DNA of 64,000 nt, taken from Campylobacter gracilis (lineage in GTDB: Bacteria > Campylobacterota > Campylobacteria > Campylobacterales > Campylobacteraceae). Positions within the stretch are counted from its first letter, which is position 1; each line of letters begins with the position of its first letter. The DNA is taken from the NCBI RefSeq assembly GCF_001190745.1, contig NZ_CP012196.1, forward strand, positions 496,001 to 560,000. The letters are read 5' to 3'. Both the position numbers and the translations under genes were made by a program. Below, in pieces: positions 37,690-46,994 of the stretch. The notes under the pieces were generated by a model. It did no database searches. It was not told the origin of the DNA and worked only from the letters and a program-made list of their open reading frames with translations.

Positions 37690-38910
37690 TTGAAAAATCC
37701 CTTCCTATCGCTTAAATACTCAAATTTTAGAATTTATTGGATCGGGATGAACCTCTCGCTGATCGGCTCTTGGATGCAAAGCGTCGCGCTGCCGTGGCTA
37801 GTGCTAAGCATAACCGCAGACGCTTTTAAGGTCAGCCTCGTAGCTGCGGCGAGGTTCTTGCCCGCGCTACTTTGCACGCCGTTTTCCGGTGTACTGCTCG
37901 ATAAGTTTAATCGCAAAAAGATCCTTCTGCTCGCTCAAATAGGCATGGCGGTGACCGCTTCAATTTTCGCGGTTATGAGCTTTTGCGAGCTATATTCTTT
38001 CGGCAAAATTTTATTTTGTGCTTTTGCAAGCGGCATCTTTACCAGCATGGATGCCCCAAGCCGCCAGTCGATGGTAAAAGACCTCATCGACTCGCCCCGC
38101 GATCTAGCCAACGCCATAGCGTTAAATTCTATGTCCTTCAACGTCGCTCGTATCGCAGGACCCGCACTTGCGGGGATAGTGATGGCGCTGTGGGGCGTGG
38201 GCTTTTGCTTTTTATTCAACGCGCTTAGCTTTTTAGGCATCATCGTTTCGCTGTTTTTCATAAAAATTCCGCCATCCGCTACTACGCTATCTAGCAGAAG
38301 CGGAGGCGTTTTTGCCTCGATTGGTGCCGGAATTTCGTATGTCTTGCACAAAAAAATTCTAAGCGAGCTAATGATAATAGTGCTTATTGTAGCGACGTTG
38401 GTGCCAAATTACAACGTAACGATCTCGGCGCTTGTTAAGCTTAGCCTGGGTGCGGATGAGCGAAGCTTTGGATATTTGATGTCGGCTCTAGGCGTGGGAG
38501 CCTTTTGCGGCGCACTTTTCGTAGCAGTCTTTGATAAACTCGGCATCCGCAAAATCAGATCGTGCGCGATCGCTATGGGGGTGAGCTTAGCTCTTACTGG
38601 GGCTGCGAATTCCTTTACATGGGCTGCGGCAGGGCTTGCCGTAACTGGGTTTCTTTTCGTAATCACAAACTCAAGCATCAACTCCACCGTGCAGATGCAC
38701 GTAAGCAACGAATTCCGCGGGCGCGTGCTTAGCTTATACGCGCTATTTTTAATAGGTAGTACGCCATTTGGAGCGCTCATATCGGGCTTTTTTACCGAGT
38801 TATTAGGCGCTCGCGTAGCCCTTGCGATCTGCGGCGCAATTAGCATTTTGCTACTGCTGGCGCTATTTTACGGCTTTAAAATACAGCGCAGGACGCATTT
38901 TATCTTTTGA
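37690..38910 (+). CDS. MFS transporter of the EntS/MFS_3 type
   Basis: The 406-residue protein has twelve probable membrane helices. The N-terminus reads NPFLSLKYSNFRIYWIGMNL, then LIGSWMQSVALPWLVL, and the loop GVLLDKFNRKKILLLAQIGM carries the MFS motif A (DxxxRKxxL). This opening is typical of the EntS-like exporters. The substrate is unknown; siderophore or drug export are options. TTG 37690 is the start, with AAAAGGCAG before it. It stands alone between the PAS gene and the psr operon. Confidence 0.85.
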   Translation: MKNPFLSLKYSNFRIYWIGMNLSLIGSWMQSVALPWLVLSITADAFKVSLVAAARFLPALLCTPFSGVLLDKFNRKKILLLAQIGMAVTASIFAVMSFCELYSFGKILFCAFASGIFTSMDAPSRQSMVKDLIDSPRDLANAIALNSMSFNVARIAGPALAGIVMALWGVGFCFLFNALSFLGIIVSLFFIKIPPSATTLSSRSGGVFASIGAGISYVLHKKILSELMIIVLIVATLVPNYNVTISALVKLSLGADERSFGYLMSALGVGAFCGALFVAVFDKLGIRKIRSCAIAMGVSLALTGAANSFTWAAAGLAVTGFLFVITNSSINSTVQMHVSNEFRGRVLSLYALFLIGSTPFGALISGFFTELLGARVALAICGAISILLLLALFYGFKIQRRTHFIF

Positions 38911-39007
38911 GATAAAGTCTAAGCCAAAAGCTGCATTATCAAAATTAACCTTATTTTTACGATGAATCCTTAGAATTCCTACCGAAATTTAAAGGTAAGG
39001 AGTTTTT

Positions 39008-41272
39008 ATGAATAGACGAAATTTCTTAAAAAGCACCGCCGCGATCGGCACGCTAGCGACGCTAAATCTAAATTTAAACGCTAGCGCGGTCACCGGCGGG
39101 ACGGAAAAGAAAGTCGCCAGCGTCTGCGAGATGTGCTCCTCGCGCTGTCCTATCGAGGTGACCGTCAAAAACGGTCGCGGCGCTCTCATCGAGGGCAACC
39201 ATCGCTTTTCGAACAAAACCTCAGTCTGCGCTCGCGGAGGCGCGGGCATCAATCAGCTCTACGACGATCAAAGGCTCATTAAGCCGCTCATTCGCGTAGG
39301 CGAGCGCGGCGAGGGCAAATTTAAAGAGGCGAGCTGGGACGAGGCGCTTAAAATTTGCGCGCAGAAGCTTGGCGAGATTTCGCAAAAATACGGCCCACAA
39401 AGCGTAGTTTTTACATCCAAAACGGGCGAACACCACACCCAGATGATGAATTTCGCCTGTGCATACGGCAGTCCGAACATCTACTCGCACTGGTCCTGTT
39501 GCCCGGTCACCTACAATATCGCCGTGCCGCACACTTTCGGCACTAACATGCAAAGAGACTACGGCGACGCAAAATACATCGTAAATTTCGGCCACAATCT
39601 CTTTGAGGGCATCGACATCTCAAAAACAAAAAAGCTCGCAAAAGCCGCAAGCAGAGAGGACGTAAAGCTTTTGGTGCTCGATCCGCGCTTTAGCGTCGTA
39701 GCTTCTAAAGCCGACGAGTGGCTGCCGATAAAGCCGGGAACCGACGCGGCGTTTTTGATGGCGCTGATTCACGTCTGGCTACGCGATAACAAATACGATA
39801 AAAAATTTATCGAACAATACGCCGTGGGGCTAGAGGAGTTAAGGCAGTCCGTGAAAGATACGACTCCGCTTTGGCAAGAGGGTATCACGGGCATCAAAGC
39901 GGATAAGCTCGAGCGCATCGCAAATGAAATTTACGCCGCAGCTCCCGCAGTCATAATCGATTGGGGTCATAAAACCACGACCGCCAAAGCCGAATACGTC
40001 CGCACGCGCGCCATCGCGATCGCAAACGCGCTGATGGGAAACGTCGAGAGAAAGGGCGGAATTTACTTCTCGAAGGACTCCAAAACCTTCAACGCGCTTT
40101 GCAAAGAGGATCTATTCCCTACTATCTCAAACCCCGATAAGGAGTTTAAAATTCCAAAGACCGCGCGCATCGACGGCTGCGGCGAAGAAGGTAGCGAAAA
40201 TTTCTTCGTGCCGCGTAAACACGGCGTTTTGATGCAGATCGCGCCTACGATTTTAAGCGAAAAGCCTTACCCCGTAAAAGGCTGGGTCAGCACGCGCTTT
40301 AACCACCTTATCAACGTTGCGGGCGTGGATAAGAGCGTAGAAGCGATCAAAAAGCTAGACTTCGTGCTCGCAATAGACGTGTATATGAGCGACTTTGCGT
40401 GCCTAGCCGATGTGATCTTGCCCGAATCCACGTATTTGGAGCGCGACGAGTCGATTCAAAACAAAGGCGGCACCGCGCCGGGATTTGTGATGCGAAACAA
40501 AGCCGTCGAGCCGGTGGGCGATACGAAGTGCGGCTATGAAATTTTTAGAGAGCTTGCGAGGGTGATGAAGATCGATAAGGACTACACCTGGAACAATATC
40601 GACGAATACCGCATGCAGCAAGCCAAAGGCAACGCCGAGCTAATCGCAAATTTAATCAAAAACGGCTACGTAAGCTACAAAGTGCCGAAGCTATATTACC
40701 GAGAGCCGAAGCTCGTGGCTAAATTTATCGATAAATATCCTGCCGCGGCGGAGTTCGTGGACGAAAACGGCGAGATGAGCTCGCAGATGAAATTTAAAAC
40801 CCCAAGCGGTAAGATCGAACTTTTCGCGCCGAAAGTGGAGGAGCTTTTCGCAGGATACGGCTGCTTAAATACCGAGGGTATGGACGTATTCGGCGGGCAC
40901 AAATACTGCCTCATGACCGGCAAGACCGCGCTTCACACCAACGGCCACACTCAAAATGTCAAAATTTTAAACGATATGATGAGCGAATCGCCGGTTTGGA
41001 TCAGCCCGGCTTCCGCAAAAGCGGAAGGGCTAAAGACGGGCGATATCGTGAAGCTCAAAAATAAATTCGGCGAGCAAAAAGCTAAAATTTTCGTCACGCA
41101 AGGCATCAGAGACGACTGCCTGTTTTTATACCACGGCTTCGGGCACGTAAGCCCGGGACTAAAGCGCACGAACGGCATAGGCACAAACCAAAGCGTCCTT
41201 CTCGATCCGGCTGCGGGTCCTGTGGTAAGCACGATGGTAACCAACGTCGGCGTCGATATAGTTAAAATTTGA
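39008..41272 (+). CDS. psrA: Polysulfide/thiosulfate reductase catalytic molybdopterin subunit
   Basis: The 754-residue, exported molybdo-bis(MGD) enzyme reduces polysulfide or thiosulfate in the periplasm. A Tat signal with RRNFLK opens it. The [4Fe-4S] cysteines are at 40, 43, 47 and 74 (CEMCSSRCP ... SVCARG). The likely Mo-ligand region is SHWSCCPVTYN (~160). C-terminal MGD-binding text includes LMTGKTALHTNGHTQN. The length equals Wolinella PsrA and Salmonella PhsA. Which sulfur compound it uses cannot be decided here. First gene of a three-gene operon, AAGGAG before the ATG. Confidence 0.88.
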   Translation: MNRRNFLKSTAAIGTLATLNLNLNASAVTGGTEKKVASVCEMCSSRCPIEVTVKNGRGALIEGNHRFSNKTSVCARGGAGINQLYDDQRLIKPLIRVGERGEGKFKEASWDEALKICAQKLGEISQKYGPQSVVFTSKTGEHHTQMMNFACAYGSPNIYSHWSCCPVTYNIAVPHTFGTNMQRDYGDAKYIVNFGHNLFEGIDISKTKKLAKAASREDVKLLVLDPRFSVVASKADEWLPIKPGTDAAFLMALIHVWLRDNKYDKKFIEQYAVGLEELRQSVKDTTPLWQEGITGIKADKLERIANEIYAAAPAVIIDWGHKTTTAKAEYVRTRAIAIANALMGNVERKGGIYFSKDSKTFNALCKEDLFPTISNPDKEFKIPKTARIDGCGEEGSENFFVPRKHGVLMQIAPTILSEKPYPVKGWVSTRFNHLINVAGVDKSVEAIKKLDFVLAIDVYMSDFACLADVILPESTYLERDESIQNKGGTAPGFVMRNKAVEPVGDTKCGYEIFRELARVMKIDKDYTWNNIDEYRMQQAKGNAELIANLIKNGYVSYKVPKLYYREPKLVAKFIDKYPAAAEFVDENGEMSSQMKFKTPSGKIELFAPKVEELFAGYGCLNTEGMDVFGGHKYCLMTGKTALHTNGHTQNVKILNDMMSESPVWISPASAKAEGLKTGDIVKLKNKFGEQKAKIFVTQGIRDDCLFLYHGFGHVSPGLKRTNGIGTNQSVLLDPAAGPVVSTMVTNVGVDIVKI

Positions 41273-41283
41273 AAGGGGCGGTT

Positions 41284-41850
41284 ATGAAAAAACTCATAAT
41301 GATTCACGACGAAAATTTATGTATAGGTTGCCAAGCCTGTTCGGTTGCGTGCAGGAATGAAAACGGCGTACCGAGCGGCGTTTATAGGCTGCAAGTGCAC
41401 GGCAAAACAAGCGGCGTTTTTCCAAATTTAAAACTTGATTATTCGCGCGCCAGCTGCGTTATGTGCGAGGATAGCCCCTGCGTGGACGTCTGCCCTACGG
41501 GAGCGAGCTTTAAAACCAAAGACGGCGTAACGCTCATAGACGAGAGACTTTGCGTCAGCTGCAAATACTGCATCCTAGCCTGTCCTTACGACGCGAGGTT
41601 TGTAGATCCCGTCACGCACGCTATCGGCAAATGCACCTTTTGCTACACGAACCGCACTAGCAAAGGCTTACAGCCTGCCTGCGTAAGCGTGTGCCCAACG
41701 GATGCTTTAACTTTCGGCGACGTAAATGACGTAAATTCCGAGGTAAGCAAGCTGCTAGCCAAAACAAGCGTAGAATATCCAAAAGCATATCTAAACACCA
41801 AGCCGCGCCTAGCGAATATCAAAAACAAAAAAGGAGGACGCTATGAATAA
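41284..41850 (+). CDS. psrB: Polysulfide/thiosulfate reductase iron-sulfur subunit
   Basis: The 188-residue electron-transfer protein holds four ferredoxin-type cluster motifs. The first is CIGCQACSVACRNENG (13-23), followed by CVMCEDSPCVDVCPTGAS, CVSCKYCILACPYDARF, and CTFCYTNR with ACVSVCPTDAL. It passes electrons from the membrane subunit to PsrA. ATG 41284 has AAAGGGG upstream; the TTG at 41269 overlapping psrA is less likely. Its end overlaps psrC by 8 nt. Confidence 0.92.
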   Translation: MKKLIMIHDENLCIGCQACSVACRNENGVPSGVYRLQVHGKTSGVFPNLKLDYSRASCVMCEDSPCVDVCPTGASFKTKDGVTLIDERLCVSCKYCILACPYDARFVDPVTHAIGKCTFCYTNRTSKGLQPACVSVCPTDALTFGDVNDVNSEVSKLLAKTSVEYPKAYLNTKPRLANIKNKKGGRYE

Positions 41851-42814
41851 TATGTGGGGCGATATGAGCCAATACTCTGAAATTTACTGGCCTTGGCCGA
41901 TTGCGATTTATCTATTTTTGGCGGGTCTTAGCGCGGGAGCGACGATGGTGGCGCTTTTAGTCAAATGGAATCGCCACGAAAGCGAGCAAAATTCCATCTG
42001 GGACGCGATGATTAGAGCGGGTGCGATCACGGCGCCGCTTACGATCTGCGCGGGGCTTTTGCTTTTGATCTTTGATCTGGGCAAGCCTCTTACCTTCTAT
42101 CTTTTGCTGATCAAATTTAACTTCGGCTCGGTGATGAGCCTCGGCGTTTTGGCGCTTTTGATCTACGTGCCGTTTAGCTTTGTATTTGCGCTATGCGTAT
42201 TCGGCGAAGAAATTTGTAAATTTAAACTACTTGCATTCCTACGCCCTATCGTAAATTTACTAAGCTCGTTCGCCAAAGCTTCCAAACTATTCGAGCGAGT
42301 TTTATTTATCCTTGCTCTTTGCGTGGGCGCATATACGGGCTTTTTGTTAAGCGCGGTGATGAAAATTCCGCTTTGGAATACTCCGGTGCTGCCGATTTTA
42401 TTTCTGCTATCCGGCTTTTCCAGCGGCATCGCGGCGAGCATTTTAGTTGGACTTCTGTTTTTTAAAGGCTCGTTAAACAAAGATAGCATAAAATACCTTT
42501 TGGTGCTTGATCTGCGCGCGATACTCTTTGAGATTCCGCTTTTATTCATTCTGTTTGTCGGTATGTATTTTGAGGGCGGCACTAGCGCGCTTGCGGCACA
42601 GCAGGCTTTGACGCACGAGGTTTACGGTAAAATTTTCTGGATCGGCGTTTTAGGCACGGGGCTCATCGCTCCGATCATCATCGCCTTTACGGCGCTGAAA
42701 AACCACGCCTACAAGCCTGCGTTTATAGTTTTAAATTCTTTCGTCGTGCTTTGCGGCGTCATTCTGCTTCGCTACTATATCGTATATGCGGGGCAAATTT
42801 GCACGGGAGCGTAG
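41843..42814 (+). CDS. psrC: Polysulfide/thiosulfate reductase membrane anchor, NrfD family
   Basis: The 323-residue integral membrane protein, with about eight to nine helices, is of the NrfD/PsrC type that oxidises quinol. The N-terminus has EIYWPWPIAIYLFLAGLSAG, the family hallmark. It completes the PsrABC complex. The stop codon is buried in a perfect 7-bp hairpin (42805-42824), just before a response-regulator gene. Confidence 0.9.
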   Translation: MNNMWGDMSQYSEIYWPWPIAIYLFLAGLSAGATMVALLVKWNRHESEQNSIWDAMIRAGAITAPLTICAGLLLLIFDLGKPLTFYLLLIKFNFGSVMSLGVLALLIYVPFSFVFALCVFGEEICKFKLLAFLRPIVNLLSSFAKASKLFERVLFILALCVGAYTGFLLSAVMKIPLWNTPVLPILFLLSGFSSGIAASILVGLLFFKGSLNKDSIKYLLVLDLRAILFEIPLLFILFVGMYFEGGTSALAAQQALTHEVYGKIFWIGVLGTGLIAPIIIAFTALKNHAYKPAFIVLNSFVVLCGVILLRYYIVYAGQICTGA

Positions 42815-42824
42815 CCTCGCTCCC
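42805..42824 (+). terminator. Perfect hairpin at the psrC stop codon
   Basis: GGGAGCG-TAGCCT-CGCTCCC spans the end of psrC. No T-run follows, so it may be a processing stop or attenuator between the reductase genes and the regulators rather than a full terminator. Confidence 0.55.
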
Positions 42825-42840
42825 GATTTAGGGAGTGAGT

Positions 42841-43494
42841 TTGAAAATTTTACTTTTAGAAGACGATTTTGAATACAGAAGCAGCGTAAGCGAGTATCTC
42901 ACGGAGCTCGGCTACGAGGTGGACGAATGCGAAAGCGGCGACGCAGCCTGCGATAAGATCGCCGCGAATGCATACCACTTGCTGATTTTAGACATCAAAG
43001 TGCCGGAGGTTTCGGGAGAAGAGGTGCTTAGATATGCGCGAAGCCTCGGCCTCAACACCCCCGTGATGATGATGACCTCGCTCGGCGACATCGACGATTT
43101 GAGCCAGTGCTACGAGCTAGGCTGCAACGAATACCTAAAAAAGCCCTTTCACCTAGCTGAGCTTAAATTTAGAGTAAGCGAGCTGATGCGAAAGTATTTC
43201 GGCGACGAAAAGGGCGCCGTCAAGATCGCGGATAAATTTCACTACTTCGCAAATTTAAAAATTTTAAAGCGCGCAGACGAAGAGATATCGCTAAGCGCCA
43301 AAGAGATCAAAATCATAGAATTTCTGCTCGCCAATATCAAAAGATTCGTTAGCGTCGATGAGCTCATCGCCGACGTATGGGACGGCGAGGCGGGTAGCGT
43401 CGATGTGCGCGTGCATATCAGCAACCTCCGCTCCAAAACGAGCAACGATTTCATCCTCTCCAGCCGCGGACTCGGATATAAGATCAATGCTTAA
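42841..43494 (+). CDS. OmpR/PhoB-family response regulator next to psrABC
   Basis: The receiver domain (KILLLEDDFEYRSSVSEYL, phospho-acceptor Asp in LLILDIKVPEVSGEE at ~51, Lys in YLKKPFH at ~101) is joined to a winged-helix DNA-binding domain (ISLSAKEIKIIEFLLANIKR, VSVDELIADVWDG, VDVRVHISNLRSK). TTG 42841 is preferred since AGGGAG lies six bases upstream; GTG 42835 is the alternative. Overlaps the kinase gene by 8 nt. The place directly after psrABC suggests it controls sulfur respiration. Inferred. Confidence 0.9.
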   Translation: MKILLLEDDFEYRSSVSEYLTELGYEVDECESGDAACDKIAANAYHLLILDIKVPEVSGEEVLRYARSLGLNTPVMMMTSLGDIDDLSQCYELGCNEYLKKPFHLAELKFRVSELMRKYFGDEKGAVKIADKFHYFANLKILKRADEEISLSAKEIKIIEFLLANIKRFVSVDELIADVWDGEAGSVDVRVHISNLRSKTSNDFILSSRGLGYKINA

Positions 43495-44605
43495 AGGGTT
43501 TAAATTTACGCTTTTTAGCGCGATTTTTATCATCGGCGCCTTTATAAGCGAGAGTCTTTATATCATCTATTTAAACTCCAAAATCGAGGAGAGCGCCGAC
43601 GTCGCCGAGCTGATGCAAAAAAGCAGCGAAGCTCTAGCCGGCGCGTATCCCGATCTAAAAGACGAGCTCATCTACGACTATGCGATCCTAAACGCAAACG
43701 GCGAAATTTTAAGATCAAACCTCAGCGTGCAACCGCCCGATTTTGCGTTTATCACGCTGAAATTCGGCGGGCGAGTATTTTTTAAGCGCCATTTTCTACA
43801 TGAGGGCAAGCTGCATTTTTTCGTCATCTCAAAAAAGATAAGCTACGCCAAGATAGAATTTATCGCGATCTCTACGATCTTTATCACGATTTTCGTAGCG
43901 CTCATCATCGCGCTGTTTAACTACAAAATCATTAAAAATTTCTACGCGCAGCAAAGCAACCTCATCAAGGCGTTTTTCAACGACGCGATGCACGAGCTAA
44001 AGACCCCTCTGGGCGTCGCGCTCATCAACACCGAGATGCTTGGGCTGCGCGACAAACACACTGCGCGTATCAAATCCGCACTCAAGCAGATGGTAATTAC
44101 TTACGAGGACGTGGAGTACTTCATCAAAAGCGGTAAGATGAGCTTCAAAAGCCGCCGCATCGATATGAGCGAGTTTTTGGGCGCTAGGATAAATTTTATC
44201 TATCTGGTCGCAAAAAGTAAAAACATAAGCCTGCAATCGCGAATAGCGCCCGATGTGAGCGTTTTTATGGACGAGACCTCGCTGATGCGCCTCATCGACA
44301 ACACGCTAAGCAACGCCATAAAATACTCGCGTCCCGGCGGCAAAGTCATCATCGCACTGGAAAAGGGGGTGAGCATAGCGGTATTTAGCGTGCAGGACTT
44401 CGGCATCGGCATAAAAGATACGAGCGCGATCTGGGAGAGATACTCGCGCGAAAACGCGGCTCTTGGCGGATTCGGCCTCGGGCTAAACATAATCGATAAA
44501 ATTTGCAAGCGCTACGGAATCGCAAAAAGCGTCAGCTCAAAACCGAACGAGGGCAGCACCTTTTGCTACAAAATCCCGCTGTTTAAGCAGAAGCTTTTGG
44601 ACTAA
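43487..44605 (+). CDS. Sensor histidine kinase partner
   Basis: The 372-residue inner-membrane kinase has two helices (TLFSAIFIIGAFISESLYII and FIAISTIFITIFVALIIALF) flanking a periplasmic domain of about 95 residues. Then come HisKA (DAMHELKTPLGVALINTEML, phospho-His ~170) and HATPase with N-box NTLSNAIKYS, DFGIGI and GFGLGLNI. ATG 43487 lies inside the end of the regulator gene. The longer frame upstream is antisense shadow. The periplasmic sensing domain has no clear family. A sulfur compound as signal is only a guess from context. Confidence 0.9.
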   Translation: MLKGFKFTLFSAIFIIGAFISESLYIIYLNSKIEESADVAELMQKSSEALAGAYPDLKDELIYDYAILNANGEILRSNLSVQPPDFAFITLKFGGRVFFKRHFLHEGKLHFFVISKKISYAKIEFIAISTIFITIFVALIIALFNYKIIKNFYAQQSNLIKAFFNDAMHELKTPLGVALINTEMLGLRDKHTARIKSALKQMVITYEDVEYFIKSGKMSFKSRRIDMSEFLGARINFIYLVAKSKNISLQSRIAPDVSVFMDETSLMRLIDNTLSNAIKYSRPGGKVIIALEKGVSIAVFSVQDFGIGIKDTSAIWERYSRENAALGGFGLGLNIIDKICKRYGIAKSVSSKPNEGSTFCYKIPLFKQKLLD

Positions 44606-44695
44606 AGGCGCGTTAAATTTAGGCGCAAATTTTAAAATTTAGAAGTAGAATTCGCGCGGCTAGGGCTTTTTAAAATTTTGTTTTAGCGCGGCTTT

Positions 44696-45520
44696 TCAGC
44701 CACCTTTAAACATACTTTCTCTTACCAAGCGATTCGCTATTTCCTCGATATTACTTTCATAAACTTCAAAATCACTATTACCGCATGTGTCGATTTTTAA
44801 ATAATACTTCTTCTCGCGCGAGCCGTTTTCTATAGTCTCATCATAATGTTGCTTCGCTTCAGATAAATCTTTTATAGTGTCTCCCACATATATTTTAACC
44901 ACGGCATCTCTAAATTTAAAATTATCATACAATATAAAGCTTTTATCGAAGTATAAAATATACTCGCGCAAACCGCCGTATTCTACTATAGGCTCCTCAA
45001 AACCGGCTGATCTGCCATCTAAATTTATTTTTAACTTTTCTGCGATATTTACGGGCTTCATTTGAAATTTCTCGACAAAAATACTTCTATACGGCCAAGC
45101 GACTTGATTTTCACGTTTTTGTATCTCATATTCTTTAGATAGAACTTCCAGCCAATCATTGTTATTAAATTTATCCGTTTCGTAAAAGCCTACTTTAACG
45201 GCAAATTCTCTATTGCCGTAGTTGCAAGTTTCACTGCCATATACATAATAGCATTTATCGGTAACGAGGGTTTGAAACAGCATACGCCTCTTTAAAAGAT
45301 CTAAAATTCCGCGCTTAAATCGCTCCTCTTTGGGTAAAATTCTATCCTCTTTGAGGCAGTATCCTTGCTTGTATTTATTGTAATCGGGGAGGGAAACTAC
45401 GGCGAAGCCTCGCGAGGTGGAATAGTCTGGCACGATGCGGATAAATGCGGCGCAGAGTATTATTATAAGAAGCAGCACTGCGGCTAGCGCTTTAAATTTA
45501 GCGGATTTATAAAATTTCAT
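44696..45520 (-). CDS. Membrane-anchored hypothetical protein
   Basis: The 274-residue product has an N-terminal anchor (FKALAAVLLLIIILCAAFIR) and a large, probably periplasmic, mixed domain with Cys pairs (CYYVYGSETCNYGN). ATG 45520 is chosen because AAAAGGAGCG is correctly spaced. The longer frame adds 25 basic residues without a ribosome-binding site. I recognise no family; the Lys/Tyr/Asp-rich exterior suggests an envelope protein. It stands alone between the kinase and the Cache gene. Confidence 0.65.
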   Translation of the reverse strand: MKFYKSAKFKALAAVLLLIIILCAAFIRIVPDYSTSRGFAVVSLPDYNKYKQGYCLKEDRILPKEERFKRGILDLLKRRMLFQTLVTDKCYYVYGSETCNYGNREFAVKVGFYETDKFNNNDWLEVLSKEYEIQKRENQVAWPYRSIFVEKFQMKPVNIAEKLKINLDGRSAGFEEPIVEYGGLREYILYFDKSFILYDNFKFRDAVVKIYVGDTIKDLSEAKQHYDETIENGSREKKYYLKIDTCGNSDFEVYESNIEEIANRLVRESMFKGG

Positions 45521-45645
45521 ACCGACGCTCCTTTTAAAATTTAAAATTTCAGCGCAAATTTCCGCGATCTTGCGATTAAATTTAAAACGCTGCACCGCTG
45601 CGATAAAGCAGGCAAGCGACAGTCGCCTAAATTTAAATCCCGCCG

Positions 45646-46464
45646 CTAGCCTTCGCGGTGCAAAATTATATAGCCCAGCTTCGTGCCGTTTTCGTCCGAA
45701 AACGCCCTCACGTAAAAATAGTGGCCATCTTTTTTGATAAAACTCTGCGCCCCAAAATCAAGCGTCGCCAAAATCGACAAAACGTCGTAATCCGGCGCGC
45801 TGTTTACGACGATAAAGTCCTTGATAACGCCTATTTTATCGTAGAAGCAGTCGGTTTCAAACCTCTTATCGACTAAGATAAAAATATCGTTTCCTATGCG
45901 GTTGATCTGCGCAATGACGTGCTCGAAATCGAGCATTATCTCGGCGCTTCCGATAAATTTGCCCTCGCTAAAAACGGGGGAAATTCCGCGCATGAAAACC
46001 CCGCACCGCCCCATCTCGACGAGCGCTTTAGGAAGCAGGCTTTGACGGATCTGCAAAAGCGAATGGCGAAAGGAGCTCAGATCGTCGTTGTAAAATTCGT
46101 CGCTCCAGCTCCTAGCCAGGCTTCTGGCGCTTTGCGTATGAAAATGTATCTTCACGCCCGTATAGAATGGTACTGCGCTTAAGATGTCTTTGTATTTTTT
46201 CGTCACGTCCATACACTCGCCGTGTTTGCCGCTCTCAAAGCAGCGCACCACGTCGCTATTCTGCGACAAAATCAGCGAGATCGCAAAGGCGTTTAGCTTC
46301 TCTTCGTCCACGATCTTTTCAAACAGGCTCGCGCTAAAATCGAACTGCTGCTTGATTTTTATCTCGTTTTCCTCGCTTTTAAAGCGCAGATAAAACGCAA
46401 AGGTAGCGACGCAGCAAGCAAGCGCAAAAAGGCTTAGGTATTTTTTAGAGCGCGCGCCTATCAT
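45646..46464 (-). CDS. Orphan periplasmic Cache-type sensor protein
   Basis: The 272-residue protein has one N-terminal membrane helix (YLSLFALACCVATFAFYLRF). The rest looks like a double Cache ligand-binding domain: FASLFEKIVDEEKL-type start helix (~40-60), VKIHFHTQSARSLARSW (~105) and AEIMLDFEHVIAQINRI (~180), ending at a second small domain. No cytoplasmic output domain (methyl-accepting, kinase or GGDEF) is present. It may deliver a ligand signal to a separate transducer or be a cut-down receptor. Its start overlaps the HIT gene stop as ATGA. Confidence 0.68.
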   Translation of the reverse strand: MIGARSKKYLSLFALACCVATFAFYLRFKSEENEIKIKQQFDFSASLFEKIVDEEKLNAFAISLILSQNSDVVRCFESGKHGECMDVTKKYKDILSAVPFYTGVKIHFHTQSARSLARSWSDEFYNDDLSSFRHSLLQIRQSLLPKALVEMGRCGVFMRGISPVFSEGKFIGSAEIMLDFEHVIAQINRIGNDIFILVDKRFETDCFYDKIGVIKDFIVVNSAPDYDVLSILATLDFGAQSFIKKDGHYFYVRAFSDENGTKLGYIILHREG

Positions 46465-46832
46465 CTGAATTCCATCTTTAAATTTGCTGCTAAAACCTCT
46501 GCGAATTCGCTAAATTCCGGCAGATCGAGCTTGCCATTTCGCATCTTTTTACCCCAGACGGACTCCGGGAAAAAGCTGTCGTTTTTAAAGCGCGCTTGGA
46601 CGTGAAAATGCACGCGCGGCACGTAGTTGGCGAAGCTTGCGATGTTGATCTTATCGGGTGCGTAAAACTCCCGCAGGCTCTTTTCGCACTGAAGCACGGC
46701 GCGCCACAGATGCGCCAGCGTCGCCTCGTCGCAGTCGCTGAGCTCCTTAAATTTCGCCTTCGTAAAGACCTTCACCCACGGCACTTCGTGCTCCTCGCGC
46801 TCCACATAAATCATCTCATCTTCGTAAATCAT
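46461..46832 (-). CDS. HIT-like family protein
   Basis: The 123-residue product shows the histidine-triad-type strand VPRVHFHVQARF (~77-88) after a helix and the Asn-containing NIASFANYV. This is the usual HIT order, though the third His position is Gln (HFHVQ), so hydrolase activity may be altered. ATG 46832 with AAGGAG is chosen over the longer upstream start. Overlaps the Cache gene by 4 nt. Confidence 0.68.
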   Translation of the reverse strand: MIYEDEMIYVEREEHEVPWVKVFTKAKFKELSDCDEATLAHLWRAVLQCEKSLREFYAPDKINIASFANYVPRVHFHVQARFKNDSFFPESVWGKKMRNGKLDLPEFSEFAEVLAANLKMEFR

Positions 46833-46965
46833 CGCTTCTCCTTGAAAATGGAATTTTAATGCAAAGCCCATTAAAGCTCGGTAAATTCCTCCTACATAAA
46901 TAATATACTAAAATACATTAATTAAATATATCTATAAAATCTCGGTATATTCGTGATTTTTATGC

Positions 46966-46971
46966 TATAAT
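46966..46971 (+). promoter_or_regulatory. -10 element for the MFS gene at 46995
   Basis: TATGCTATAATTC is an extended -10 (TGxTATAAT), 23 nt before the ATG. AAAAGGAA serves as ribosome-binding site. Confidence 0.6.
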
Positions 46972-46994
46972 TCTATTTTTTAAAAGGAATATAT

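Noticed and set aside
43358-43486. Longer N-terminus for the histidine kinase (start at 43358)
   Set aside because: That stretch is the regulator gene in another frame. ATG 43487 gives a normal signal-anchor start.
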